This document shows positions 1 to 10,854 of a stretch of DNA of 64,000 nt, one piece after another. Made by a program: the position numbers and the translations under genes. This DNA comes from Schistocephalus solidus (lineage: Eukaryota; Platyhelminthes; Cestoda; Diphyllobothriidea; Diphyllobothriidae): the NCBI GenBank assembly GCA_017591395.1, contig WEDG01008994.1:16750-80749 (forward strand), read 5' to 3'. The notes below the pieces were generated by a model. That model worked only from the letters and a program-made list of their open reading frames with translations, was not told the DNA's origin and made no database searches. Each line of letters begins with the position of its first letter. Position 1 is the stretch's first letter.

Positions 1-485
1 CTGTGGCTCCTCAAAGTTTGGTTCTTCCCAGCGGCCACACCCCGGGCAACCGTCACGACCGGCGGGATAAACCAGGTGAGGGTCTCCGGTGTTGTGTGTG
101 CCTCCACACCCGGTATGTCTGACTTCCGAACTTCCCACTTCCCCCTCTCAAAAAGTCCTACGGTGGGGGCGAAAGCAACCCCGTAGGCGGCCCAAACTAA
201 CTCGGGTCGTTCTCCCACTAAAACAAATCCGTGACCCATAGTGGAGTTTGGCAGCCGTCTGGGATGTCCAAGCAGCCCTATTTAGGGATAGCACTGCTTG
301 CCTCCTCGCGGAGAAAGGGGCTAGAAAATGTGCCCTAAAAAAGTGCTGGGTCTCACGTCTTCTGCAGCCGGCCGCGGCTCGCAGCTCGCAAACTACGCGG
401 TCGTAAAACTCAAACAAACAACAATAACCCCCGTCCCCATCCCCCTCGCCGTACTCTCCAGGCTGCTCGGGTGAGTCCACTCACA
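1..485 (+). other. Probable LINE 5' leader (no gene)
   Basis: GC-rich sequence immediately before the endonuclease frame, with no convincing long reading frame on either strand. Its position suggests the 5' untranslated or promoter region of the LINE. The call is by position only. Confidence 0.45.
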
Positions 486-806
486 CTAGCAGCCTGGAAT
501 GTTCGTTCCCTTTAAGACAATCCTAGGAGCAACCGGCCGGAACGGAGGACGGCGCTAGTCGCTCGGGAAATTGCACGCTACAAGGTGTACATTGCTGCTC
601 TCAGCGAGACCCGATTCTCTGAGCAGGGCCAGCTGCAGGAGGTGGGGGCCGGCTACACCTTCTTCTGGAGCGGCCGGCCAAAGGCAGAGCGACGCGACGC
701 TGGTGTTGCCTTTGCCATCTGTAACGACATCGTGGGACGTCTGCCCTGTCTGCCACAGGGTATTAATGATCGCCTGATGAGCCTCCGCCTGCCTCTTCGT
801 GGATCT
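486..806 (+). pseudogene. LINE AP-type endonuclease, N-terminal fragment
   Basis: The frame starting at 486 reads AAWNVRSL, then a TAA, then DNPR and RTALVAREIARYK, followed by IAALSETRFSEQG, GAGYTFFWSGR and DAGVAFAI. This is the start of the exonuclease-endonuclease-phosphatase fold of RTE-like LINEs: the WNVRSL strand and the catalytic E of the ALSETR motif are visible. In intact elements this enzyme nicks target DNA. Only about 107 codons remain, ending at LRLPLRG, where the sequence jumps into the RT in another frame. The catalytic GDWN and SDH motifs are absent, so this copy could not cut DNA. Confidence 0.85.
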
Positions 807-1431
807 AACGAAAGCCTTTGACACGGTGAATCGTGACGGACTGTGGAAAGTCATGCAGAAATTTGGTTGTCCTGAGCGGTTCACGCACATGGTGCGTCAG
901 CTTCATGGCGGGATGACGGCGCGCGTCAGTGACAACGGGACGGTATTCGAAGCATTCGCAGTGACCAACGGAGTGAAGCAGGGCTGCGTACTTGCCCCCA
1001 CCCTCTTCAGTCTCATATTCTCGGCTATGCTGATGGACGCCTACCGTGATGAGCAGCCTGTTATCCGCATCGCCTACAGAACTGACGGGCACCTTCTCAA
1101 CAGTCGGCGTATGCAGGCTCCAACGCGCGTGTCTACGACTAAAGTCCATGGTTTGGTCTTCGCGGACGACTGCGCCATTAACACCGTAACGGAGGAGGAC
1201 ATGCAAAGGAGCATGGACCTCTTCGCCGAAGGCTGCGCCGATTTCGGATTAACAATCAGTACAGCCAAAACGGTTGTCATGCACCAGCCGCCACCCAGCG
1301 TGGAATACAATGCTTCTCAAATCAATGTCAACGGTGCTCAACTCAAAAACGTGGAAACCTTCGCTTATCTAGGAAGCACGATGTCGTGCAACACGAGAAT
1401 CAATGACGAGGTTGCCCAATGGATCTCCAAA
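799..1431 (+). pseudogene. LINE reverse transcriptase, palm region
   Basis: From FVDLTKAFDTVNR near 799 the frame is an RT core. The FVDLTKAFD block holds the first catalytic aspartate, GVKQGCVLAPTLFS is the block-4 signature, and GLVFADDCAI carries the FADD catalytic pair. FAYLGSTMSC is the following block. The upstream fingers are missing because of the deletion at about 800. The frame is lost after QWISK, where one base is missing near 1431, and the homologous reading continues one frame over as SQAFGRLQ. The catalytic residues are intact, but the protein is truncated at both ends. Confidence 0.9.
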
Positions 1432-2138
1432 CTAGTCAGGCCTTCGGCCGGCTGCAGGCCTCCGTGTGGAATCGCCACGGTATTCACCTGAACACCAAAC
1501 TGAAGATGTACAAGGCCGTCGTCTTGTCGACACTCCTTTACGGAGCGGAAACCTGGACCGTCTACTCGAACCAATCCAGGAAGCTGAATCACTTTCATCT
1601 CAGCTGCCTTCGCAGAATACTGAAGCTGAGATGGCAAGACAGGATCCCAGACACGGAAGTCCTGGAGCGGACCGGAATCCTCAGCATCCATGCCATGCTG
1701 AGGCAAGTGCAACTGCGATGGAGCGGCCACCTGGTAAGAATGGACGACGAGCGACTACCCAAATGACTTTTCTACGGAGATGTCGCTACGGGTTCTCGCC
1801 AGCAGCGAGGTCAAAAACGACGCTACTAGGACACTTTGAAGAAATCGCTGAAGCAACTGCAAATCAACTCGGCGACCTGGGAGGACGTCGCCCAGGATAG
1901 ACCGGCATGGAGAAGATCAGTGAAGACTGGTTCAGCAATCTATGAGACTAACCGGATTGCCACCGCCAAGGCCAAAAGAGCGACACGAAAGTCACCAGCG
2001 CCCCGGACCAACACCACCAATGCCCAGGCCCTGCCAACATGCCCGCGCTGTCAACGCATCTTCCGCGCGCGAATTGGCCTGGTTGGACATCTTCGGACGC
2101 AATGCACCAACAATCCGACAATTCCAATTTCTACGTAA
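1432..2138 (+). pseudogene. LINE RT C-terminal region with first zinc finger
   Basis: This continues the RT after the frameshift. It reads [19 protein letters not shown], then [13 protein letters not shown], then [19 protein letters not shown] and [21 protein letters not shown] at 1764-1766 and a TAG at 1827-1829 interrupt it, and the same frame resumes as TLKKSLKQLQIN and TWEDVAQDRPAWRR. This is the usual thumb and connection part of such LINE proteins. It ends in a basic linker and one C2H2 finger, CPRCQRIFRARIGLVGHLRTQC, whose last ligand is Cys or a shifted His. Both stops are one substitution away from sense codons. Confidence 0.87.
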
Positions 2139-2139
2139 A

Positions 2140-2845
2140 ATTATGCCAACCCTCCTTCTTACTCTCCCACCCTCACTCCTGGCATCAATTCCATTACTCC
2201 AACCATCATAGAGACCACATCCATCTACTCATCGCCTGCTACCCCACGACCGCAATTACCACCGCCTTCGCCTTCACTACCACCACCACCGCCACCATCA
2301 GCGATGGGGAATCTCTCCTAAGCTGTACTCAATGCGACCGCACATTCACCTCACGCATCGGCCTGGTCGGTCACTTGCGAATACATCGTACAGAGACCGG
2401 TGAGCCAGTGCCTGGAGCACCATCACACAGCAGAGATCGGCGCCTCCACTGACCTCACTGTCCTCGCGCATTCACTCATCGCATGGGCCTATTAGGTCAC
2501 ATGCGCATACATGACAGCGGAATACACCACAATGCCGACAACACCGATACACCATGCACACCCTCCACTCCTGCCATTTTTAGCGCCCCTGACAACCCCA
2601 CTACCATGAATGACATCCCCCCAGCCTCTACCGATTTCTCCTGCCCACACTGCGCCCGCAACTTCAACTCACGCATCGGCCTGGTCGGTCACCTGCGAAT
2701 CCATCGCACGAAGGCTGGTGAACCAGTGCCTGGGGCTCCAACATACAGTCGACGCGCCCACCTTCACTGCCCCCACTGCTCCCGCACATTTACACACCGC
2801 ATGGGCCTATTAGGACACATGCGCCTCCACGACAACCTCCGGTAA
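2140..2845 (+). pseudogene. LINE C-terminal C2H2 zinc-finger module
   Basis: Four more fingers of one repeating type, in a frame different from the RT C-terminus. They are CTQCDRTFTSRIGLVGHLR (about 2326), a finger whose first Cys codon is TGA at about 2451 followed by PHCPRAFTHRMGLLGHMR, CPHCARNFNSRIGLVGHLR (about 2641) and CPHCSRTFTHRMGLLGHMR (about 2767). They alternate between a GLVGHLRIHRT type and a GLLGHMRIHD type. TGEPVPGAP-like linkers join pairs, so the array looks like a duplicated two-finger unit. In intact elements such fingers probably bind nucleic acid during integration (inference). The reading ends with TAA after LHDNLR. Confidence 0.85.
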
Positions 2846-2929
2846 ACCACCGGCGGCTAAGCTACATCAGCGCACACTACCTACACCAATGCATCGACAA
2901 CACCCTTACAATCACCATTTACCAGAGTA

Positions 2930-3840
2930 TATCACGGTTTCCTACAAACCGTGGCTGGGAAGTCTGCCAATCTAACGCTTCCACCAGACAACGCCGTCGG
3001 CTCAGTGTATGTGCTGTGTGTGTCGAGTGGCTGACCAGTGGACTGGGAGTCAGACGGCGATGGCTGCTCCCTATCCCCTGAGTTTGTGAATCCTGGTGTG
3101 TGCGTTATGGGGGCCAGGTCGTGCTGTGGCGCGCGAAGACGGGTACGCTGATCCGTCAGCCAATGCGCCCAATCCCACATCAGGCAACTGACCGGCTCGG
3201 ACAGTGTCTGATGGTGGGGGTTGGGGAGAGAGTGAGGTCGACAGCTCAGTGCATGTTCCTCACTATAAACAATCTGGCGCGCTTGAAACTATCACGGTGC
3301 GCTAAAATCCGGGGCTTGGAAGGTTGCCAACTGACGGGATAACTAGGACCGCGTGGTCAGCCCAATGTGTGTTTTGTGTGGAGTGGCTGACTGGCGGACT
3401 GAGAGTCAGGCTGCGATGGCTCCTTCTTAACGTGACCTCTGGCTATCTCACACATGTGAGATGTAAGCCGCTTAACCCCCTGTTGTGTGAAATCCTGGTG
3501 CTTGTGTTTGGGAGGGCAGATCGTGTACGTAGTACACGTAGACGAGGTCACCAGCAGCTGCGCCTGCTTCCGCATCAGACAACTGACCGGCTCGAACAGT
3601 GGTCTGATTGTTTGGGTGGGGGAGAGAGTGAGGTCGACAGCTCAGCGCATGTTCCTCACTATAAACAATCTGGCGCGCTTGAAACTATCACGGTGCGCTA
3701 AAAGCCGTGGCTTGGAAGGTTGCCAACTGACGGGATAACTCGGGCCGCGTGGTCAGCCCAATGTGTGTCTTGTGTGGAGTGGCTGACTGGCGGACTGAGA
3801 GTCAGGTTGCAATGGCTCCTTCTTAATGTAGCCTTTATGG
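2930..3840. repeat. Tandem array, unit about 396 bp, 2-3 copies
   Basis: The block starting GGAGAGAGTG at 3225 recurs at 3621, an offset of 396 bp. Similarity covers at least 3178-3437 and 3573-3832 with few mismatches, including the shared phrase TCACTATAAACAATCTGGCG. A more diverged partial unit begins near 2930 (ATCACGG then AACCGTGGCTGGGAAG). Short reading frames in the array repeat with it and are not genes. A related single unit lies at 26870-27135. Confidence 0.85.
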
Positions 3841-4104
3841 CACTCCCACTCCGTGGGATCCGAGCCAGGTTTGGTGGTACGCCCAGGGGCGGCTCCGGCC
3901 GCGCCAGCCACCTGTGCCCTCTCCCATTTCCGGTCTTCTTGACTCTGTCTTGACACCGGGCTCAGTTGGCGGAGGAGGAGAGAGTGCGGTAGATGCAGCG
4001 CAAGGCTACTATCACTTAAAAATAATTCACGCGCAAGTCAGCGTCCCTGCACCACCCTTCCATGGAGCATACGGTGGACATCGTCGGACTACGACGGTCG
4101 AACT
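3832..4104 (+). repeat. Dispersed repeat family A, copy 1
   Basis: Begins with TGGCACTCCCACTCCGTGGG and continues with TCTTCTTGACTCTGTCTTGA, GGAGAGAGTGCGGTAGATGC and GAGCATACGGTGGACATCGT. The same phrases in the same order occur at 33495-33875, 36995-37350, 45226-45335 and 47400-47675. No coding capacity is visible. It joins directly to the tandem array upstream, which may be part of the same larger element. Confidence 0.8.
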
Positions 4105-4131
4105 GTCGTGTATATATATATATATATATTA
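4105..4131. repeat. (TA)n microsatellite at SINE 3' end
   Basis: An uninterrupted TA run directly next to the tail of the minus-strand SINE that follows. The SINE copy at 61.97 kb has the same arrangement. Confidence 0.85.
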
Positions 4132-4412
4132 TTATAGTGTGTTGCTCACCGATCTGCTTAAGAAACATTAATGTTCCGTTGTGCCCTGAAACTCAGACTA
4201 GAGCCCTTACAGGTGGTCGCATAGCGACGTGTAGCATATGTTGATAATGTGGAACCGACAAAGACAAAGGGAGACGGGAACGACCATTTCTGGCTTATTA
4301 GCCGTCATCAGCCAGTCATACCCAATCCCAAGTGTGGCACACCTGAGATTCGAACCCGCGATTTTGATATTTGAGTCAAACGCTCTACCAAACGCTCTAC
4401 AGAGATCAGTCC
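4132..4412 (-). mobile_element. tRNA-derived SINE family B (minus strand)
   Basis: On the minus strand a tRNA-like head near 4412-4340, with B-box-like GGGTTCGAATCTC, is followed by the conserved body TTGGGATTGGGTATGACTGG and AATAAGCCAGAAATGG. The tail ends at the (TA)n tract. It is nearly colinear with the copies at 61968 and 62273. RNA polymerase III promoter boxes are expected in such a head (family knowledge); the A box is poor here. Confidence 0.8.
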
Positions 4413-4479
4413 TGCCAATAAACGGGAGATTGGGAGTCCCCATGGTCTGCTGTACAAAAGTGAAAGCAATATTTTGAAG

Positions 4480-5690
4480 AAATTAAAATACTCCTATGAT
4501 GTGAAAAATTTTGAGCAGGCTCTGTTTGACGTGTTCGTCACCAGGTTTTTTGCGCATGGCTTTGCGCACCAAAGTTGATGGGCTGGATGTGAATACCGAA
4601 GTCACATCAAAGGAAACCCTGATTTTTTCCAAGTTAACCCTCCGAACTTGGAGGTCATTAAAGATTGAAGTAGCAAAGCTGCTGTGGAGAACCTTTAGTT
4701 TTGTGAGTATCCCATTTGCCAAATTATAGACAAGGCTGCTTCTAAGGCAAGGATTGTTCAAAGTGAAGCATTCTATTTTTTGAACTTTGCAGAACACGCA
4801 ATTGGGTAGGGGCAATGTCCATTGGTTTCATTTGGCGCTCTTCATTCATCATGATCTTATCTTGGGCCGGAATATTCTATATAGTTTATTCTGCTTTGAG
4901 TTATGAGTTCTGTGGTAATATATATGACACGTTCTGCTATGAATTAAGGATGTTTAAGGAGCGGCCGAACGCATTCGTGCTGACCATGTGTCGCATACCA
5001 GTTGACATGTGCAGTAGGATCATGAACTTCATAGATGGGTTAAATCTCAATGAACATCGAGGTGTACGGGGCCCACTTATACATTCTTTATAATTATACA
5101 GGTCAGCATGGGCACATGTTTGGATCGTGCATGCACGAAAATTCCTGCCGGACGAAGTATCGCATACATCAGGGCTCGATCAAGGGAAGTCCGGGATCTC
5201 ACTTACGGGATCCGTGGTAGCCTGAACCTCAGTCCCGTGAGAAGAAATTTATCTTTTCAATTGGCAGACCCCCATGCCGCGATTTATAGTGCTTTTTGGC
5301 AGTGCAGAAGCATGTCTATTTATTTTTTTATTGCCAGTTTACAGGCAAGTTCAAACGAGAGAAACAGTAGAGAATGGAGCTGACAGTGGAAAAAAACGCC
5401 TGATGGTTCTTTCTATTGTTTTTCAGGGGAAAAAACAGCAGTAACAGAATGATGAAAGTTGATGGCGGGGAAGGTTTAACACAGGTGCACGGTTAAGAAG
5501 TTCTCTCTTCAATTTTATAGATCTGGTATTCTGCCCCAGATAAAGGTGTGTTGGCGAACGGTTTCTCACTGTCGACTGGGGAATTAGCTGATTACGAACT
5601 GCAGAGCCAGTAATATTGCCCTCAGCATAAAGCCTGGTACCGGGTAAAGAGTACGTGAACGCCATCAGAACAGAAGAGAGATTCCACTGA
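4480..5690. other. No gene seen
   Basis: AT-rich DNA with only short unsupported reading frames on both strands. I recognise no domain, repeat family or RNA gene here. Confidence 0.5.
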
Positions 5691-6265
5691 TTCGGTTCAC
5701 AAATTTTGTGAGAGGTGTCCTCAATGTAGAAAAATAGTGACAGGTCTCTTAAGCAAAGGATAGCCTTGCTGAATTTTAATACTTCTGGATAGCTTATTCC
5801 AGATTGCTATGGCATTTAGTGAAAAAAAACTGATGGTATCTAACTGTGCGTGTTAGAGGAAGAAATAAAAAGACATATCGAGGAATGGTGCGCCGAGAGT
5901 GGTCGAGCTGCCTCAGAGAAGTAAGGGGGTTAAACATATGACTGTATAAACAGTAAAAAGTACCTTCTGTAATCTGCGAATCCACAATGGATCGAGGTTA
6001 GTAAGATCACAACGTTTTGGTAGGACATGTTACGGTTTTCTGAAGAGAAAACTCTTTGAGTAAAGAAATGCTTGACTGATTCTGTCTTTTTTCCGTTCAC
6101 TAGCATGCAGGAGGCTAAATAGAGCCGAGCAATATTCCAGACTAGGTCTGACGTACATTTTTTAAAGGCTTGTTCGAATGTTTATGGTTTTCAAATTTCT
6201 GAGATAAAACCAGTAGTTCGGTGTGCTTTTGAGATAATCAGGGTGCAGTGCTCTGACAGATCAAG
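5690..6265 (-). pseudogene. CR1/Jockey-like RT C-terminal remnant, copy 1
   Basis: Colinear with 8880-9450 at about two thirds identity. On the minus strand it reads RTVRYHQFFFTKCH and, one frame over, AIxIWNKL-like residues. That is the usual end of a CR1/Jockey RT, where an aromatic block precedes WNxLP. Frameshifts and stops throughout show it is long dead. Confidence 0.6.
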
Positions 6266-6269
6266 AGTA

Positions 6270-7555
6270 CTAGAAGATGATATGCTTAAATCCTTAATAA
6301 CTCCTGCCTTATCGTTTATGGTCGAGAAACATATAGCTGAATCTTAACTGGAACGACCACCTTCCCACTGCTTTCCCCTAGACAAGAGGTGCAATATTGC
6401 CGAGTTTATTTGATGCGTGCTTAGGCACAATGGCTGGCATGAAAGAGGGTCTTCGTCTACCTGTGTCACACGCAGACACGGCAGTTCGAATGTAGTGAAT
6501 GATGCTGTCCTCTTTGTGTCCTCCATTGTCAAATGCAATGGCTGACAAAGCTGAACAGGTCATCTGGGCATACGACCTGGTCCTATAAAAGATACCAAGA
6601 TTTCGTTAAAAAGGGGACGACTCGTACCTCAAGAGTGCAGACCCATCGAGTCTGCTTTTCCTCCCAAGTTACGCCGGCAGTTGGCAGCCCTCAAAGCAAG
6701 GACATTTAAGACGCGATCGTTTTGAAGGGCATCATATTTTTATAATGATAAATGTGCTGATACACCATGGGGATGGACTGCCACCGTAGAAGTCATTTTC
6801 TCTCCCCCTCCCATTATCAGTCGAGCAGCTAAGCTTCTCAGCCATCATTTGATTAACTGATTAGTACCTTGCGTACCAAGTTGCGACCAAGAACATGCTT
6901 CCTACTTTCTTGAAAGTTGTCTGTTATACGCATGTGACAGGGTGATTTAGAGTGTACTTATATGTGGTTTTTGGATGTGTGAACGGAGGGAGTTAGGCAT
7001 AGCAATGGAGACTGAACTGTGGTGCTGTAATTCAGGGTTTCATGGCGATGAATATAGCCGAATGTCCATGGCTTTCGCAGAGGTAATTTGGATACCTCCG
7101 TGGATTACAGTTCTATTTTTTGCTGTTATTCTCAAAGCCTGCGGATCCTGGACCAGTTTTCCCCAGGTCTCCGTTTGATGTGTAAGTTCTTGAGGAAATG
7201 GCTTCAAGGTATCCTTGTAGCATCTTTTCAGCCCCGATTTCCACGAGCACCTGAGGCGATTTCACCATAGAATATTCGTTTGCATGTGCTCTCGTCACTT
7301 GTCCTTCCAACATGGCGTCTTGATTGCAGTTGCATTTACCTCAACATTATGTGCGTGCCGAGGTTTCCAGTTCAATCCATGACCATCTCGAACTGAGCAT
7401 TATACAAAGGCAGTAGATGTGAAAGCATTTGGGATTTTTAGCTTGGTTGGTGCAGGCTCTTAAGGTTTCTGACCTATACAGGTGAATGGCTAGTACTACC
7501 GTCTTGTAAAGCTGAAGTTTTTTTGTTGAGGTAAAAGTCTCAACGATTCAAAGCA
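6270..7555. other. No gene seen
   Basis: Unique-looking AT-rich sequence with short open frames only. No convincing splice-bounded coding block was found by eye. Confidence 0.45.
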
Positions 7556-7559
7556 AAGG

Positions 7560-8330
7560 CTTGCCGATATGATGGCTGACTTCAGAGATTTGACGAACAC
7601 TTTAGTCATCTATCTTGAAATCGCACATCCGAGGAACGTGAAGATTTTCATTAAAGTTAATTTTTTACTTAAGTGTGTGTAATCCGCCCTTGGTAGCAGC
7701 TCAGGAAAGACCACCAGCTTCTCCCTGTGGAGGATCATTTTAGAGTCAACGTAGCCGGACACAAGGAAGTTCATATTCATCTGGATGTCAGTTTCCAGCG
7801 TTTTTAAGCGCACAGTCGTACGCGAACAGCGGGTCGTAGATACTGATATTGGATCCTCTTGAGCATGCGTGCATAAACTGGACATTGTCCAGTTTTCCGT
7901 TGACCCGGTAGTTTATGTTATTTCCTTGCCGTTCCTCATAGTAAGCATCCCTAAGCATAGTGGATATCATAAGGGTGTGAACGAGCACAGAGCTATGCTT
8001 TACTAATTTGTCACCGAAAAACCTTCAGATTTTGCCCCTTGGTCCTTGGCGTCCACCATCACCCTTTCGTGAAGTCGTCGTATCACTTGAGTAAGTCTTT
8101 CAGAACATCCGAATTTTAGCCTGAATTTCCAGGGCTAAGCGAGACTCACTGTTTCGTAGGCGTTCGTCAAATTGATGCTTATGCTTTAGAAGTTCGTCCC
8201 CATTTACGGCCACAGCAGCTTGCGAGCCACAAAGATCACGTATGTGACTTGGAGAAAAAGTTAGTATTCTCATTGACTTTCCGATAGGAATCCTCATTAC
8301 ATATGCTTGTTACGACGATTAAGAATGGCG
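7560..8330 (-). pseudogene. RTE-like reverse transcriptase remnant
   Basis: On the minus strand 7988-7788 reads LMISTMLRDAYYEER, then YRVNGKLDN, then FAYDCAL, the decayed equivalent of the FADDCAI block seen near 1160. In another frame 7885-7610 continues with LETDIQMNMNFLVSGY and IFTFLGCAISR, matching the FAYLGS block. Upstream (8297-8100) a further frame probably covers the preceding RT part. The second catalytic Asp is kept but the first is Tyr, and several shifts are present. It belongs to the same broad RT type as the LINE at the window start, on the opposite strand. Confidence 0.7.
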
Positions 8331-8334
8331 TGTT

Positions 8335-8880
8335 CAAATATTTGTCTTACTACTTTCAGAAAGAAGATATATTTACTGTCACCACAGCGTTGCCGGTTCC
8401 TCTTTCATCTGTATGTGTGTATGTATCATCTGGAATTATTATATAAATAAATGAACAAATAATAAATAATTGTATTTACTATCAGTTTACCGTCAATTTA
8501 AAAATAAATATGCAGCGGCGATCAGAGTAGCAGTGATAAAAAAAACTCCTGCAGGAATGTGGTAACTAGTTTTTCTTTTACTAAATTAAGGTTATTCAGG
8601 TGAAAAACTGCTGCCAATGGGATGATTGCATTTTGGAGCGGAGTGCAATTAGCACAACTGCAGTTTATTCCAGCCTCCCTTCCTCTTCATGGAACCGGGA
8701 TACTGCAGCAGGCAAGGGTGCATCCGCAAACGGCTGTTCGCTGTGTGCTGAAGAATTCACTGGTTGCGGGCTGCAGAGACAGCGCCATTGCCTGCAAGCT
8801 AGAACCTGGGACAGTGCTCAGAGGCTGCACATATCGTCAAGCCAGAAGATAGATTTGACCGTGTTGGCACCCAGAATTCG
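8335..8880. other. No gene seen; AT-rich spacer
   Basis: Contains an AT-rich stretch (8435-8510) with repeated AATAAAT motifs. No coding signal was recognised. Confidence 0.45.
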
Positions 8881-9450
8881 TGGAAGCTGTTATAAATGCA
8901 GAAAAATAATGATAGTTCTCTTAAACAGAGGACACTTTTATGGAATTTTTATATTCCTGGGTAGCTTAACCCACATTGCGATGGTGTTTATCCAAAAAAC
9001 CTGATGATAGCCAACTGTGCGTACCCGAGCAAGAAATAGAAGGACGTTGCGGTGACTGTTGCGACGAGAGTGGGGGAGCTACTTCAGAGTAGTAAGGGGG
9101 TTAAAGATACAAAGTTTTAAAAGCTTTAACAGTAAAAGATGTCCCTTCTGTAATCGGCGAAACCACGAAGGATCAAGGTTTTTAAGCCCACGATGTTGTT
9201 GGTACGTCATATTGCGGTGTTCAGAGGATAAAAATCTTCTAGTAAAAAAAATATTGAACCGATGCTATTTTCTTCTGGTCCCCAGCGCGCAGAAGCCTAA
9301 ACAGAAGGGATCAGTATTTCAGGCCGAGCCTAACTTACATTTTATGAAGCCGGCTCTAATATTGGTAGTTTTAAAATTTCGGAGAATAAACCCAGTATTT
9401 CTGTGTGCTTTAGGGACAATTGGGGCGCGATGCTCTGAGAGATTTAAACG
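8880..9450 (-). pseudogene. CR1/Jockey-like RT C-terminal remnant, copy 2
   Basis: Aligns end to end with 5690-6265. Shared landmarks are TAACTGTGCGT against CAACTGTGCGT, AGTAAGGGGGTTAAA, CTTCTGTAATC and the closing GCTCTGA block. Stops interrupt all minus-strand frames. Confidence 0.6.
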
Positions 9451-9454
9451 GTTG

Positions 9455-10330
9455 TAATATAATATGCCAGATTCTAAATAACTGCGGGCGCATTGTCGTC
9501 GTGACCATCTATGTTTCTTTGAGACTGTTGATCGTCGCCAACAACCATCACGGAGACTTTTTTTCTAAAAAATGGAACGGTTTTATATGCATCACCACTA
9601 GGCAAAGGCCTCGATATCGTTTTGTAAGAGTTCAAAAAGGATGTGTCAATCTACCAGCTTGTATGGATAGGCAACTTCCAAATCATCCTTTAACGTGAAA
9701 CGATCGACAACAATCCGTGTAGGTTCGTCATCGGGGCCACAAGCACCATCGCTTTAAGGCGCGGTAGATGCGATAGCGGACGAGGTTGTCGCAGTTTACA
9801 AAGGGTCAAGAAAGCGGAGAACCGCGAAGACCAAGGGAACCAATGGATTCGTCAATATTTCCAGATTATGTTCGAAATCAAGAGAAGACGATAACTGGCT
9901 TCTTAGTTCGTTTTTTTTAAAAAAAAAGAGGTGCAGAAAAAACTAAACTGCTCCGCGAGGGAATATGAATCAACATGATAGGTTGCTTCTAAGTGTTGTA
10001 CGAAGAGCTAATGCGAGATCCGTAAATTGAGTAGATAGAAGCCAACATAATGCGCTCAGGAGTGCTAGTTGGCATGAAAATCGACGATGAAGCTGAGGCC
10101 TGCGCAGCTCAGCATTCCGATTTAATTCTGACGATGGTTATTGGAAAATGAAAAGGAGGTGATTTAAAATGAGCGTGCAAAGATGACAAAATGTTTTGGG
10201 GATCATTTTACGGAGGGATGGTTTATAAAGACATCATAGTTCGTGGTTAAACGATGCATTGAAGACATAATTTGAAGACGATCTTCTAAATTCCCGATGG
10301 TACTTTTTCGGGGTCATGGAGTAAGCCGTT
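9455..10330. other. No gene seen
   Basis: No recognisable coding sequence or repeat family, apart from short homopolymer T/A runs near 9905. Confidence 0.45.
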
Positions 10331-10334
10331 CGGG

Positions 10335-10850
10335 AAGGAAGAGGAAAATAAAAAGGTTAATTTAATCATTGTTAAAATAAATGTGCAGTCTTCGCTTAAA
10401 CGTAGACAGGTTATTTCATAACTTTATATCGATTGGCAGGTTATTCCAAGGAAAGCAATACCTGAAAGCAAAGAACAGAGAGCGTTTAAAAGTGGAGGAT
10501 ATATGAGTAGGTATAATCAGTGAAGAATTACGTAGGTTGTATGGATGACTAATGAGGGTAAGGGCTGAAATTCGGGGAATATTTGAACTCTTATTAAGGC
10601 GGAAAAGGAGTCAGAAGCCAGCTTCCAGTCTCAGAATCCATAAAAATTTTACGTATGTTAGCTGGCACCTATTCGAGTAGGAGGTAGTTGATAGTGTCGG
10701 AGGTAAGAGTTTCCGAGTAAAATGTATTTGAACCTTTTCTTTTTTAGAATGGCTACACTCGGTCATGAAACCAAAGAATGAGCAGCAATGTTCAAGAATG
10801 GGAAGGATGAGCATTCGATAAATTCTGCATTTAATTTCAGGAATGTAGAA
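10335..10850 (-). pseudogene. CR1/Jockey-like RT C-terminus, copy 3
   Basis: The clearest of the three. Minus-strand translation gives STFKRSLFFAFRYCFPWNNL, then PIDIKL, one TGA, then NNLSTFKRRLHIYF and a stop. The order of aromatic block, WNNLP, spacer and FKRRL matches the closing residues of CR1/Jockey RTs. Only the last part of the protein is readable. Confidence 0.7.
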
Positions 10851-10854
10851 TTTA

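Larger units (their letters stand above)
1..2935 (+). mobile_element. Broken LINE (endonuclease/RT type) with C2H2 zinc-finger tail
   Basis: A non-LTR retrotransposon copy read on the plus strand. In order it shows a GC-rich leader, the start of an AP-type endonuclease, an internal deletion, most of the reverse transcriptase, the RT C-terminal region and five C2H2 fingers. It is dead: the endonuclease reads through a TAA, a one-base deletion near 1431 shifts the RT frame, and TGA (1764-1766) and TAG (1827-1829) interrupt the C-terminal part. A cysteine codon in one finger is TGA. The 5' boundary may lie outside the window. The 3' boundary is set only by the last finger and the start of the next repeat. 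The type resembles RTE-like elements common in tapeworm genomes (family knowledge); the exact clade is not resolved. Confidence 0.88.

Noticed and set aside
805..1730. Minus-strand open frames across the LINE
   Set aside because: Antisense shadows of the RT frame; they show no domain signature of their own.
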